Positions 42,316 through 50,718 of a stretch of DNA of 64,000 nt are shown one piece after another (the stretch's first letter is position 1; each line of letters begins with the position of its first letter). Under the pieces are notes generated by a model that made no database searches, was not told the origin of the DNA, and was given only the letters and a program-made list of their open reading frames with translations. Origin of the DNA: Pseudobdellovibrionaceae bacterium (lineage in GTDB: Bacteria > Bdellovibrionota > Bdellovibrionia > Bdellovibrionales > UBA1609). The position numbers and the translations under genes were made by a program. The stretch covers positions 496,001 through 560,000 of the forward strand of contig JACKAM010000002.1 of NCBI GenBank assembly GCA_020635075.1. The letters run 5' to 3'.

Positions 42316-42957
42316 ATGATCGGAATGAAATTGCCTATGTTTGTCATGCTTTTGGGTCTCTTTTTAGGTCTGGGAATCGAGGGAACCTATGCTCAGTCTC
42401 CTCCCGCCCGGGCAAAAAAGATCGTCGTCCTTGGTGACTCAATTGCCGATGGTTTTGGCGTGGATAAAGACAAGTCCTACCCAGCCATTTTGGAGTCCAT
42501 GCTGAAAAAGAATGGGCATTCGCTAATCGTGGTAAACGCCGGAATTTCCGGGTCAACAACAGCTAGCGCCTTATCACGCCTCAAATGGCAACTGAGGCAA
42601 AAGCCGTATCTATTGATCATTGAGCTCGGTGGTAACGATGGGCTACGCGGTATCGCCGTCTCATCTTCGAAAAGCAACCTGAGTAAAACCATAAAATTAG
42701 CCAAAGAAAACGGTGTTAAAACTCTTATCACAGGCATGAGATTACCTGCCAATTACGGCGAGAAGTACCGCCGCGAGTTTGAGGAAATGTTTAGTCAGCT
42801 GGCGATCGAACACCAGGTCCCCCTTATGCCCTTCCTCCTAAAGGGCGTCGGCGGAAAGCCTGAATTCAATTTGCCTGATGGCATTCACCCAAATGAAAAG
42901 GGCCACAGCAAAATCGCGGAGAATCTGCTCCCATATGTCGAAAAAGAGTTGCAATGA
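42316..42957 (+). CDS. tesA: SGNH-family arylesterase/thioesterase, TesA-like
   Basis: 213 residues, secreted (signal peptide to about TYAQ). SGNH blocks: VVLGDSIADGFG (nucleophile Ser), NAGISGSTTA (Gly), ELGGNDGLRG (Asn) and LPDGIHPNEKG (Asp and His). This is the periplasmic multifunctional esterase I/lysophospholipase TesA type. It is first in an operon with ybbA- and ybbP-like genes (ATGA overlap). In E. coli tesA lies next to ybbAP in divergent orientation. ATG 42316 is used; ATG 42325 is possible. Confidence 0.88.
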   Translation: MIGMKLPMFVMLLGLFLGLGIEGTYAQSPPARAKKIVVLGDSIADGFGVDKDKSYPAILESMLKKNGHSLIVVNAGISGSTTASALSRLKWQLRQKPYLLIIELGGNDGLRGIAVSSSKSNLSKTIKLAKENGVKTLITGMRLPANYGEKYRREFEEMFSQLAIEHQVPLMPFLLKGVGGKPEFNLPDGIHPNEKGHSKIAENLLPYVEKELQ

Positions 42958-43610
42958 TTGAGGTTCAGAATCTGTCCAAAAGATATAAACAAGGTCCTAC
43001 CACCGTTGAGGCTCTCGCCAATGTGAGCTTCGGCCTGGAAATTGGAGAGACGCTCGCCATCGTCGGACCATCTGGTAGCGGCAAAACAACCCTGCTGAGT
43101 CTACTTGCCGGTCTTGAATCGGCGACTGACGGCTCAGTTAGAATCCATGGTCAAAATCTTTTTAGCCTGTCCGAAAGAGACCTGAGCCTTTTTAGGGCCC
43201 GCAACATTGGTATTGTCTTTCAGCAGTTCCATTTGATGCCCCACCTCACCGCTGTCGAGAACGTGAGTCTGCCTCTTGAGATCCAGGGTGATCCCAAGTC
43301 ATCCGAAAAGGGAATTGAGGCACTTCGATCAGTGGGCCTCGAACACCGAAAAGACCATCTACCAAGTGAACTCAGTGGAGGCGAATGCCAAAGAGTCGCA
43401 ATAGCTCGAGCAATTGCCGTCGAACCAACTGTTCTTTTGGCCGATGAGCCGAGTGGCAACTTAGATACCGATACCGGCAATAAAGTGATGGATCTTATCT
43501 TCGAATTGGTCGCAAAAAAAAAGGTGACCCTAATTCTAGTGACACATGATCCCGAGTTGGCCAAGCGCTGTGGCAAACATATTTCTCTTCTTGGTGGAAG
43601 AATTCAATGA
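42954..43610 (+). CDS. ybbA: ABC transporter ATP-binding protein, YbbA/LolD type
   Basis: 218 residues with a full ATPase set: Walker A VGPSGSGKTTLL, Q-loop VFQQFHLMP, signature LSGGECQRVAIARAI, Walker B VLLADEPSGNLD and the H-loop LILVTHD. The LolD/MacB-type LADEPSGNLD sequence and its partner, an FtsX-type permease next door, point to a lipid or lipoprotein handling exporter. It overlaps tesA and the permease gene by four bases on each side. Confidence 0.9.
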   Translation: MIEVQNLSKRYKQGPTTVEALANVSFGLEIGETLAIVGPSGSGKTTLLSLLAGLESATDGSVRIHGQNLFSLSERDLSLFRARNIGIVFQQFHLMPHLTAVENVSLPLEIQGDPKSSEKGIEALRSVGLEHRKDHLPSELSGGECQRVAIARAIAVEPTVLLADEPSGNLDTDTGNKVMDLIFELVAKKKVTLILVTHDPELAKRCGKHISLLGGRIQ

Positions 43611-46174
43611 AGACCGCCATTCGCTGGGTGATCCGGGAGTTGAGGCTCCACAAACGCCTGAGCCTACTCTTTATTATCAACGTATCTCTTGGCCTGAGCG
43701 GGTTTATTGCTCTGGATAGCTTTCGTCATTCGATCGATCGCTCTTTAAGTGATCGATCTAGAGCTGTACTGGGTGCTGATTTTGGAATCTCCTCGCGCAA
43801 ACCGATTCCTGAAAAAACCATGAAAGCCCTCGAAGAGTTGGCTGGGCAAGATAAGCCCCCCAGTCAGATGACTGAGCTTTACTCGATGGTGGCAACGACA
43901 AAAGGCGATTCCCGGCTTGCCCAAATTCGTGCGATTGACCCTTACTACCCTTTTTATGGTCACCTGGAATTGCGGCGAAGTGGTCTGGTCACCAGTGGAA
44001 AGGCAAGGGCCATTCACCATGGGCGCGTGGCCTGGGTATATCCCGAGATCCTACTACAAATGGATAGTAAGATTGGTGACACACTCAAAATTGGCCAATT
44101 AGATTTCGTTATTGATGATGTCATTGAGGAGGATGCCGCTGCGGGCATCTCCACCAGTATGGCTCCACGGATTTATATTGATTCAGAACATCTTTCCGAA
44201 ACCCAACTCATCACATCCGAAAGCCTGGCCTGGTACTCCAGCTTATATCATTTCCCTCTAAAGTCGGATGACGAGCTAGATGAGCTTGAGCGACTACTAC
44301 AAGGGCATCCCTCAACTCCCGAGGGTATTCGCGTCTACAGCCACCGTGGATCCAGTGAGCAACTCGGTCGTATGCTCAATTACCTGAGTGACTATTTGGG
44401 CCTTGTTGCTCTGGCAGCTCTTTTTCTTTCGGGTGTTGGTTCGGTGTTTCTTTTTCGCTCCTACTTTAACTCCAAGATCTACCAGATTGCGATCCTCCTG
44501 AGTTTAGGTATGACGCCCTTCAGAGCTATTATTATGGTTCTTACCCAGGTGGCGGTATTGGGGCTATTAGGAGCCCTGCCCTCTGTTGTTCTTGGCCTGA
44601 TGATCGTTCCGGCGATCGCCCAAATTACCAAACAGCTCCTCCCCGTGGCGCTGGATGTTCACATACCCATGAGCTCTCCCTTATTGGCTCTTGCACTTGG
44701 ATTTTTTGGCAGCATCATTGTTTGTTTTCCTATCGCCGTCCAGATCTTTAATCTGAAGCCCGCACTGTTGTTTCGAGGAGCAAACAAAGAAGGTGGTGTG
44801 AGTGGACGCGTCGCTCTTGCCGCCAGCCTGCCGGCTCTTTTTTCCTTTTGGGCACTGGCTGTCTGGCAGGCTCACTCATGGCTCGTTGGCTCCCTCTTTG
44901 TCGGGCTTTTTTTGGGAGCAGGCCTATTGTTGGCCGCCATTGGCTTTGCCTTGCTTCGACTCATTGACCACTCAGCTCACCAGTTGCCAAGACTTCCTCG
45001 ACTTGCTTTGCGGGATCTTGCCCGACACCCGGTTCCGTCTTTAACCGGTTTTCTCGCGCTCGGCCTTGGTATTTTACTACTCAACCTGGTTCCCCAAATT
45101 CAAAAGAGCCTAGAAGGTGAGCTGGAGCACCCCGGTCAATCCCGATTACCAAGTCTATTTCTGTTTGATATCCAGGAGGAGCAGCTTTCCAAACTGGAGG
45201 AAATTGTTGAGAACAATGGAAGTCGCCTCCAGCAGGTCTCTCCCCTCGTGCGGGCTCGTCTGTCAAAAGTGAATGACCTGGAGTTTAAAAAAGAAACCTC
45301 TGGAAGTGGGTTTACGCGAGAGGAAGAAAGGGAGGCCAGATTTCGCAACAGAGGATTCAACCTCACCTACCGAGACCACCTGTCAGATTCGGAATCTATC
45401 ATTTCCGGTCAAGATTTTTCAGGCCCCTATCAGAATGGTGCCGGCTTGGTTCCAGAGATTTCTCTGGAAAAGAGATTTGCGGATCGCCTAGGCCTGAAGG
45501 TTGGCGATGTCCTGACCTTTGATATTCAAAGCGTACCCATTTCTGGAAAGGTGATTAGCCTCCGATCTGTAAAGTGGACCAGTTTTCAACCAAATTTTTT
45601 CGTTCTCTTTCAGTCAGGAGTCCTCGATCCAGCGCCCAAAACCTTTTTGGCTACTCTCCCGGGAATGTCGATTGAGAAGAGGGCCTCGCTACAAAATAAA
45701 ATTGTCGCAGCTCTCCCCAACGTCTCTTTGATCGATGTGTCCCGACTCGTCGCACGTCTATTGGCCATTACAAGACAAATGAGCTGGGCGCTTCAGTTTA
45801 TGGCGTTCTTGTGTTTGGCTGCCGGATTTGTCGTTCTTTATTCTATTTCCAGCCATCAAATTCAGACTCGCAGATGGGAGATGAGTTTACTCAAGGTACT
45901 GGGTGGCGAAGAGAGCTTCGTCCGCCGTTTTTTTGTCGTTCAATTTGGAGTGATTGCTGCTGCCTCTGGATTTTTGGGCGTAGCCATTAGTCTTGGCGTC
46001 AGTCTGGCGCTTTCTCGCATACTATTTGATTCACTGTGGGTTTGGCAGTGGCAGATTCCTCTTTTGAGCTTGATTGGTTTGATTGCTCTGAGCTGGCTGG
46101 TAACAAGCCTCGCTTCACGCCGAATTCTGGCCCAAAAACCATCAGGATTGCTGAGAGAGGGGACTCCTTTATGA
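43607..46174 (+). CDS. ybbP: FtsX-like ABC permease, YbbP type
   Basis: 855 residues. An N-terminal helix (about 17-37) is followed by a large periplasmic domain, a group of membrane helices (about 260-400), four more around 405-480, a second periplasmic domain and a final FtsX helix bundle (about 720-855). The doubled architecture is that of YbbP. It presumably forms a transporter with the YbbA-like ATPase encoded before it. The substrate is unknown; membrane lipids or lipoproteins are suspected in the family. The stop overlaps the racemase start. Confidence 0.87.
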   Translation: MKTAIRWVIRELRLHKRLSLLFIINVSLGLSGFIALDSFRHSIDRSLSDRSRAVLGADFGISSRKPIPEKTMKALEELAGQDKPPSQMTELYSMVATTKGDSRLAQIRAIDPYYPFYGHLELRRSGLVTSGKARAIHHGRVAWVYPEILLQMDSKIGDTLKIGQLDFVIDDVIEEDAAAGISTSMAPRIYIDSEHLSETQLITSESLAWYSSLYHFPLKSDDELDELERLLQGHPSTPEGIRVYSHRGSSEQLGRMLNYLSDYLGLVALAALFLSGVGSVFLFRSYFNSKIYQIAILLSLGMTPFRAIIMVLTQVAVLGLLGALPSVVLGLMIVPAIAQITKQLLPVALDVHIPMSSPLLALALGFFGSIIVCFPIAVQIFNLKPALLFRGANKEGGVSGRVALAASLPALFSFWALAVWQAHSWLVGSLFVGLFLGAGLLLAAIGFALLRLIDHSAHQLPRLPRLALRDLARHPVPSLTGFLALGLGILLLNLVPQIQKSLEGELEHPGQSRLPSLFLFDIQEEQLSKLEEIVENNGSRLQQVSPLVRARLSKVNDLEFKKETSGSGFTREEEREARFRNRGFNLTYRDHLSDSESIISGQDFSGPYQNGAGLVPEISLEKRFADRLGLKVGDVLTFDIQSVPISGKVISLRSVKWTSFQPNFFVLFQSGVLDPAPKTFLATLPGMSIEKRASLQNKIVAALPNVSLIDVSRLVARLLAITRQMSWALQFMAFLCLAAGFVVLYSISSHQIQTRRWEMSLLKVLGGEESFVRRFFVVQFGVIAAASGFLGVAISLGVSLALSRILFDSLWVWQWQIPLLSLIGLIALSWLVTSLASRRILAQKPSGLLREGTPL

Positions 46175-46872
46175 TCAGACAAAACGTCATTGGCCTTATC
46201 GGCGGTATGAGTTGGGAGTCTTCGGCCGTTTATTATCGCTTACTCAACGAAGGAATCCGCTCTAGACTTGGCGGCCTTCATTCTGTTGACTGCATTCTTC
46301 GGTCCCTAGATTTTTCATTGATCGAGAAAATGCAGGCCCAGGGTGATTGGACCGGAGCGGCGTCTTTACTGGCTAAAGAGGCCAAATCTATCGAAGACTT
46401 TGGCGCTCAAGGGCTAGTCTTGTGTACAAATACCATGCACAAGGTGGCCGCCGCCATTCAGTCCGCCTGCCAGATCCCTTTCCTACATATTGCCGATGCC
46501 GTCGGTAAGGCTCTTGTTCGCGCCAATGTTGGACAAGTTCTGCTTACCGGAACACGCTTCACCATGGAGGAGGGCTTTTACAGAGATTATCTGCAAACGG
46601 GCTTTGATTTGCGTGTATCCGTGCCCTCAACTTCGGAGCGGCAAGAAATTAACCGCATCATTTATCAAGAGCTTTGCCTCGGACAGACAAGAGAAGAGTC
46701 CAAGCATTTTTTCTGTGATGTCATCTCCAAGGCCGCTAATCACGGAGATCAGGGGGTGATTCTCGGATGTACGGAACTACAAATGCTCACCGGCCATGCA
46801 ACTACGGCAATTCCTATATTTGACTCCACTTCCCTTCACGTAGAGCACATTCTTGATTGGATGCTCGACTGA
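46171..46872 (+). CDS. Aspartate/glutamate racemase-family protein
   Basis: 233 residues. The family start IGLIGGMSWESSAVYYRLLN, the first catalytic Cys in LVLCTNTMHKVA and the second in VILGCTELQML are all present, so the two-cysteine, PLP-independent racemisation chemistry is intact. Members act as aspartate or broad amino-acid racemases (RacX/YgeA). The frame opens at 46036, but ATG 46171 overlaps the ybbP stop and begins the conserved domain. D-amino-acid production for the envelope is an inference. Confidence 0.87.
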   Translation: MIRQNVIGLIGGMSWESSAVYYRLLNEGIRSRLGGLHSVDCILRSLDFSLIEKMQAQGDWTGAASLLAKEAKSIEDFGAQGLVLCTNTMHKVAAAIQSACQIPFLHIADAVGKALVRANVGQVLLTGTRFTMEEGFYRDYLQTGFDLRVSVPSTSERQEINRIIYQELCLGQTREESKHFFCDVISKAANHGDQGVILGCTELQMLTGHATTAIPIFDSTSLHVEHILDWMLD

Positions 46873-46948
46873 CGGCGATCGCCAACCTGCTTCTTGAATA
46901 CCTCCCCAGAACCTGATTTAATCCTTTAGTTGTCGCAAAGGAGATCTC

Positions 46949-47341
46949 ATGAGCTACTATTTTTCTAAGTCCGTAACTTGTTCCTTTGATCAAGCGATTG
47001 AAAACGTCACAGGCCTGTTGGCCGAACAGGGATTCGGTGTACTTACCGAGATTGACGTACAAGCGACCTTAAAGAAAAAACTCGACGTTGATTTCTACAA
47101 GTACAGAATTCTTGGTGCCTGTAATCCGAATTTCGCATACCAGGCTCTGCAGAAGGAAGACAAAATTGGCACCATGCTCCCCTGTAATGTCATTGTTCAG
47201 CAAAAGGTCGAAAACGGACCTGTTGAAGTGACGGCCGTGGACCCCGTCGCCTCAATGGCTTCAGTGAAAAACGATGGGCTTGGCCAAGTGGCTCAAGAGG
47301 TTCAAAGTCGCTTACAGCTGGTGATTGAAAAGCTGAAATAG
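46949..47341 (+). CDS. DUF302 protein
   Basis: 130 residues. The DUF302 pattern is clear: FDQAIENVTGLLAEQGFGVL, then ILGACNPNFAYQALQKEDKI and GTMLPCNVIVQQ. Small heat-stable fold of unknown role; bacterial members often sit next to sulfur or redox genes, but not here. AAAGGAG precedes the ATG. It follows the racemase after 76 bases. Confidence 0.85.
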   Translation: MSYYFSKSVTCSFDQAIENVTGLLAEQGFGVLTEIDVQATLKKKLDVDFYKYRILGACNPNFAYQALQKEDKIGTMLPCNVIVQQKVENGPVEVTAVDPVASMASVKNDGLGQVAQEVQSRLQLVIEKLK

Positions 47342-47348
47342 GGGAGAA

Positions 47349-47840
47349 TTACCCTTCTCCCCCATAGGCGACTCCACAGTTCATTTGCACATTGGATACA
47401 AAAGGGGAGCCTGAAGGAATCAACCAGACATTCATCAGGGAGTTTCCGGTGGTCCGCTCAATAAGAGTCTTGAGCCTGAGCAACTGGTGAGGGGCTGAGC
47501 TTATGGAGCTCGCTGATTTGATTTCTGTGGCCACGATGTCGATTGGCAGGCCATCCAGGTCGATGAGGTGATCAACCGAAAAACTGACCTGTTCCATCAA
47601 TGTCCAGTTCTTCCAGTACTCAATCTGAGCCCGAAACTTATCTCCAACGGGTACAACTTCAAAGGTGATAAAAGCCGAGGGGGCACCACTGGATTGGTAA
47701 CAATAGATTTTGTCCACCTGGCGATCAGCCACCGAGGCATGGGCCAGCGAACCGGCCAGTGCCATCGCCAGAAACCCAAATAAAATCCTGTACCCTTTTC
47801 CGAAACTCAATCCAATTCCCCCACCCAATGACTCAGTCAT
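47349..47840 (-). CDS. Secreted protein of unknown function
   Basis: 163 residues with a signal peptide (FLAMALAGSLAHA-S). The mature part is beta-rich and has two cysteines (YCYQS, QMNCGVAYG), which may pair. ATG 47840 is chosen because GGGAGGGGGCC lies before it; the frame extends to 47903. No family recognised. It converges on DUF302 with seven bases between. Confidence 0.65.
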   Translation of the reverse strand: MTESLGGGIGLSFGKGYRILFGFLAMALAGSLAHASVADRQVDKIYCYQSSGAPSAFITFEVVPVGDKFRAQIEYWKNWTLMEQVSFSVDHLIDLDGLPIDIVATEIKSASSISSAPHQLLRLKTLIERTTGNSLMNVWLIPSGSPFVSNVQMNCGVAYGGEG

Positions 47841-48003
47841 GGCCCCCTCCCGAAGGAAACCAGCCCGGCTACTTAGACTTTCATCCAGCGATAAGGCTGT
47901 CAAGGCGCCCTCTTGCCCATGGAAATCTCTGGGTTTTGCGATGCGTTAAGGTGTTGGGTGCTGGTGCCCTAATCTCGATTTGGCCCTGAATTTCGCCGGC
48001 AAA

Positions 48004-49158
48004 ATGCCGATAGGAATAGGACCGAGAATTTTCCCAAAGGTGGAGAACTCATTGAGACAGTGGATTCGCAAACTCATCGATCAGTTCGACTTTGAGTGGG
48101 GAGAGCAACATACCCACGAAGAACGTGCCGCCCCATCAATCAACGATGATCGTGCCACCTTGTTGTTTGTTATCGACACCTTTAACAAACACCTCGTTGA
48201 AATCGAAAACAAGCCGGTACGCAAGGTCCGACAAATCCTTGATGAGTTCGCACGTGAATTGATTGATCCTGCAAAGATAGACAGCGAAAGAGTGCTTTTT
48301 CGATTTCGACAGTTCTTCTCCAGCTATCGGATAGACGAGTACACCTACATCCTGAAAACCTTCGATGAGTTCCGCGCCATCATTTGGGATTTTGTTGACC
48401 AGCTCAGTGAAGATCTCACTGAAGCGCAACAGGCAGACGTGGAAATCAAACAGAGCCTCCACTGTCTGCGAGAAGCCGTTGAGGCCAACTCAATCGACGA
48501 TCTGAAGCGCCAATCGCGGGCCTTTATTGATAACTATATCGAGTACCAAACTCGTCGGGATAGCAGTCGATCACGCCGTATGGAGTCCCTACAGAAAAAT
48601 CTGGACGTAGTTAAGAAAAAGCTCGTTCAGGCCAACCAAAATATGGCCACGGACCATTTGACCGGGGCCTTCAATCGCCGCAGCTTTGATGAAAAACTCA
48701 TGGAACATTGGAAGCTCGCCAGCATTTCTCAGAAACCGATTTCACTAATGATTCTGGACATCGATCACTTCAAACGAATCAATGATACATTTGGACATGC
48801 CACTGGCGATTATGTTCTGCAGGAGTTCGTTAAGATTCTTCACGAACTCTTTGCTCGAAACTCTGATTTCGTTGCCCGAATTGGCGGCGAGGAGTTTGCA
48901 ATCATTCTGCCCGACTACCAACTAGAACATGCAATCAAAAAGGCTGACTCCACCTTGGACCGAATCAGGCACGATGTTCTTGTCCAGGACGGCCACGAAA
49001 TTCGCTTCACTTCTTCCATGGGTATCGCTCAATTGGAACCTGGGGAGTCCGCTGAAGCGTGGATGAAACGAGCGGACAAGGCCCTGTATCATGCCAAGAA
49101 CACAGGTCGTGACCGCTTCTCGATCGCCAACTCGGACGACTCCATCCACGCAGCCTAG
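48004..49158 (+). CDS. Diguanylate cyclase (GGDEF)
   Basis: About 384 residues. The C-terminal GGDEF domain (about 220-375) has DHLTGAFNRRSF, LDIDHFKRINDTFGHATGD and the active site RIGGEEF, so it should make c-di-GMP. An I-site RxxD precedes it only loosely. The N-terminal 200 residues are charged and helical, without transmembrane segments, and probably form a cytoplasmic sensor or coiled coil. The start is uncertain: ATG 48004 is possible, while TTG 48052 has the better site (AGGTGGAG). Confidence 0.85.
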   Translation: MPIGIGPRIFPKVENSLRQWIRKLIDQFDFEWGEQHTHEERAAPSINDDRATLLFVIDTFNKHLVEIENKPVRKVRQILDEFARELIDPAKIDSERVLFRFRQFFSSYRIDEYTYILKTFDEFRAIIWDFVDQLSEDLTEAQQADVEIKQSLHCLREAVEANSIDDLKRQSRAFIDNYIEYQTRRDSSRSRRMESLQKNLDVVKKKLVQANQNMATDHLTGAFNRRSFDEKLMEHWKLASISQKPISLMILDIDHFKRINDTFGHATGDYVLQEFVKILHELFARNSDFVARIGGEEFAIILPDYQLEHAIKKADSTLDRIRHDVLVQDGHEIRFTSSMGIAQLEPGESAEAWMKRADKALYHAKNTGRDRFSIANSDDSIHAA

Positions 49159-49238
49159 TACCGGCAAATGTGAGGATTCCCTCATAATTTCAAAAACCTT
49201 CTATTCGGTTTAACAGCCGTTTGAAAGTTCGACGCCTG

Positions 49239-49257
49239 CCCAACTAGTTGGGTTTTT
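49239..49257 (+). terminator. Terminator of the diguanylate cyclase gene
   Basis: CCCAACT and AGTTGGG form a 14-base palindrome followed by five T, about 80 bases after the stop. Confidence 0.7.
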
Positions 49258-49406
49258 GCCCCTCAATTTACGTGTCAGGAATTTGTAATCACTTGATTGG
49301 ACTCTAATCTTTCAACCCCGGTTAAAGCCGCTCTCGGGCTGGTCCCCTGCTTGCAGGTGGGAGAACCACAATTTCCTGAACCTGAAAGGAGGAAATAAAG
49401 AAACAC

Positions 49407-50645
49407 ATGAAAAGAGAACAAGCCCGAAGGGTCTATACCCTCGCACTATTAACGGGAATACTTCTCAAGGGTCAAATAGCTGGAGCGACCCTCTCTCCAG
49501 CTGGGTTAAACGGGGAATCTCAAACCACGAACATCGAATGGCGCAAGGATAACTGGGTAACACGATATATACCCCAGAATGATTTCCTTTACAGCGACAT
49601 TCATCCAAGCAGGTATCTTGAGCGGTTTTCTTCATTTGTCCGTCTACCACAACAGTCCTGCTCCGCAAAAAGCAAACATGCGCCCATTTTAGTAGCCGTT
49701 ATTGACACTGGCATAGACACCGAACACCCTGCCCTTCAGAATCAATTATGGACAAACCCTGGAGAAACCGGAATCGACCTTGATGGAAATGACCGGTCTC
49801 GAAACGGAATTGATGATGATAACAATGGCTATGTGGATGACGTACACGGCTGGAACTTTGTTGGAAACAATGCGGAGCTAAAAGATCGTCATGGCCACGG
49901 AACTCACATTTCAGGTATCATCGTCGCCAACCCGCAAAACGGTCGACCATCGCCATCGCCTTGCCCGCAACCAATACGTCTGATGGTCTTGAAGTACTTT
50001 GACCCGAGCGACTCCATGGAGTTCAACCTACGCAACACCGTACTCGCCATCCGCTACGCCACCCGAATGGGTGCTCAGATCATCAACTACTCAGCTGGCG
50101 GCCCCATGCGCAACTACCTAGAGGAAAAATCCATAAGGGACGCGGAACGCCGGGGGATTCTGTTTGTCGCCGCTGCCGGCAATGACAACAATGATGTGGA
50201 CCAAAAAGGCTTCTTTCCAGCGAGCTATGGTTTGTCCAACATTTTGTCGGTGACCGCCACAGGAGCCAATGATCTTCTCCTCGCAGGTAGCAATTTCGGC
50301 CGACTGCGCGTGGATCTCGCAGCTCCGGGACAAGACATCTATTCCAGTCTTCCTGAAAACCGCTACGGTCCCATGTCCGGAACCTCTCAGGCAACCGCCT
50401 TTGTGACCCGCATGGCAGCTCATGCTTATCTAATTAGTAAGGAGAAACCAAAGCCCGAACGACTAAGGCAAATGCTCCTCCGCCGAGGAATACGAGATCG
50501 GCGGCTGGCGGGAAAGACCCGCTACCAGGTGCGCCTGCGCGAGACTAGAATCGCTGCGGGAACAAAGGCCAAGGTTGAACCCTTGGCCTTTTCTTTTTCT
50601 GAACCCACCGGAGGTACACCAACGTCCAATAAACCCTCCCTTTAA
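49407..50645 (+). CDS. Secreted subtilisin-like serine protease (S8)
   Basis: 412 residues. A signal peptide (about 1-27) precedes a short propeptide-like stretch and the S8 domain: Asp100 in VAVIDTGIDTEHP, His164 in RHGHGTHISG, Asn259 in AAAGND and Ser327 in GPMSGTSQAT. The DxDxDDxNNGYVDD-like acidic run (about 126-145) is a calcium-site candidate. Export and a role in nutrient release or prey digestion are inferred. GGAGGAAAT precedes the ATG. An intrinsic-terminator-like hairpin lies inside the last 80 bases of the gene. Confidence 0.9.
   Translation: MKREQARRVYTLALLTGILLKGQIAGATLSPAGLNGESQTTNIEWRKDNWVTRYIPQNDFLYSDIHPSRYLERFSSFVRLPQQSCSAKSKHAPILVAVIDTGIDTEHPALQNQLWTNPGETGIDLDGNDRSRNGIDDDNNGYVDDVHGWNFVGNNAELKDRHGHGTHISGIIVANPQNGRPSPSPCPQPIRLMVLKYFDPSDSMEFNLRNTVLAIRYATRMGAQIINYSAGGPMRNYLEEKSIRDAERRGILFVAAAGNDNNDVDQKGFFPASYGLSNILSVTATGANDLLLAGSNFGRLRVDLAAPGQDIYSSLPENRYGPMSGTSQATAFVTRMAAHAYLISKEKPKPERLRQMLLRRGIRDRRLAGKTRYQVRLRETRIAAGTKAKVEPLAFSFSEPTGGTPTSNKPSL
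50565..50599 (+). terminator. Terminator-like hairpin inside the protease coding region
   Basis: AAGGCCAAGG (50565-50574) and CCTTGGCCTT (50581-50590) form a perfect ten-pair stem with a six-base loop, followed by a T-rich run. It ends 46 bases before the stop codon. Confidence 0.7.
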
Positions 50646-50677
50646 CCTCCATACTCCCACTCACCTACCCATCACCT

Positions 50678-50706
50678 CGGGTTGCCTTCGGGCAACCCGT
50701 CTTTCG
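50678..50706. terminator. Bidirectional terminator with UUCG loop
   Basis: CGGGTTGCC, TTCG, GGCAACCCG: a perfect nine-pair stem with a stable tetraloop between convergent genes (protease on plus, unknown on minus), with CTTTC after it on the plus strand. Confidence 0.75.
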
Positions 50707-50718
50707 GTGGCAGAGTGG

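Noticed and set aside
46036..46170. Longer N-terminus for the racemase
   Set aside because: It overlaps the end of the ybbP gene by 135 bases; ATG 46171 starts exactly at the conserved IGLIGGMSWES domain.
49263..49400. A c-di-GMP or other riboswitch between the diguanylate cyclase and the secreted protease
   Set aside because: There is a short CCTGC/GCAGG hairpin, but none of the conserved GEMM core sequences or paired helices can be made out.
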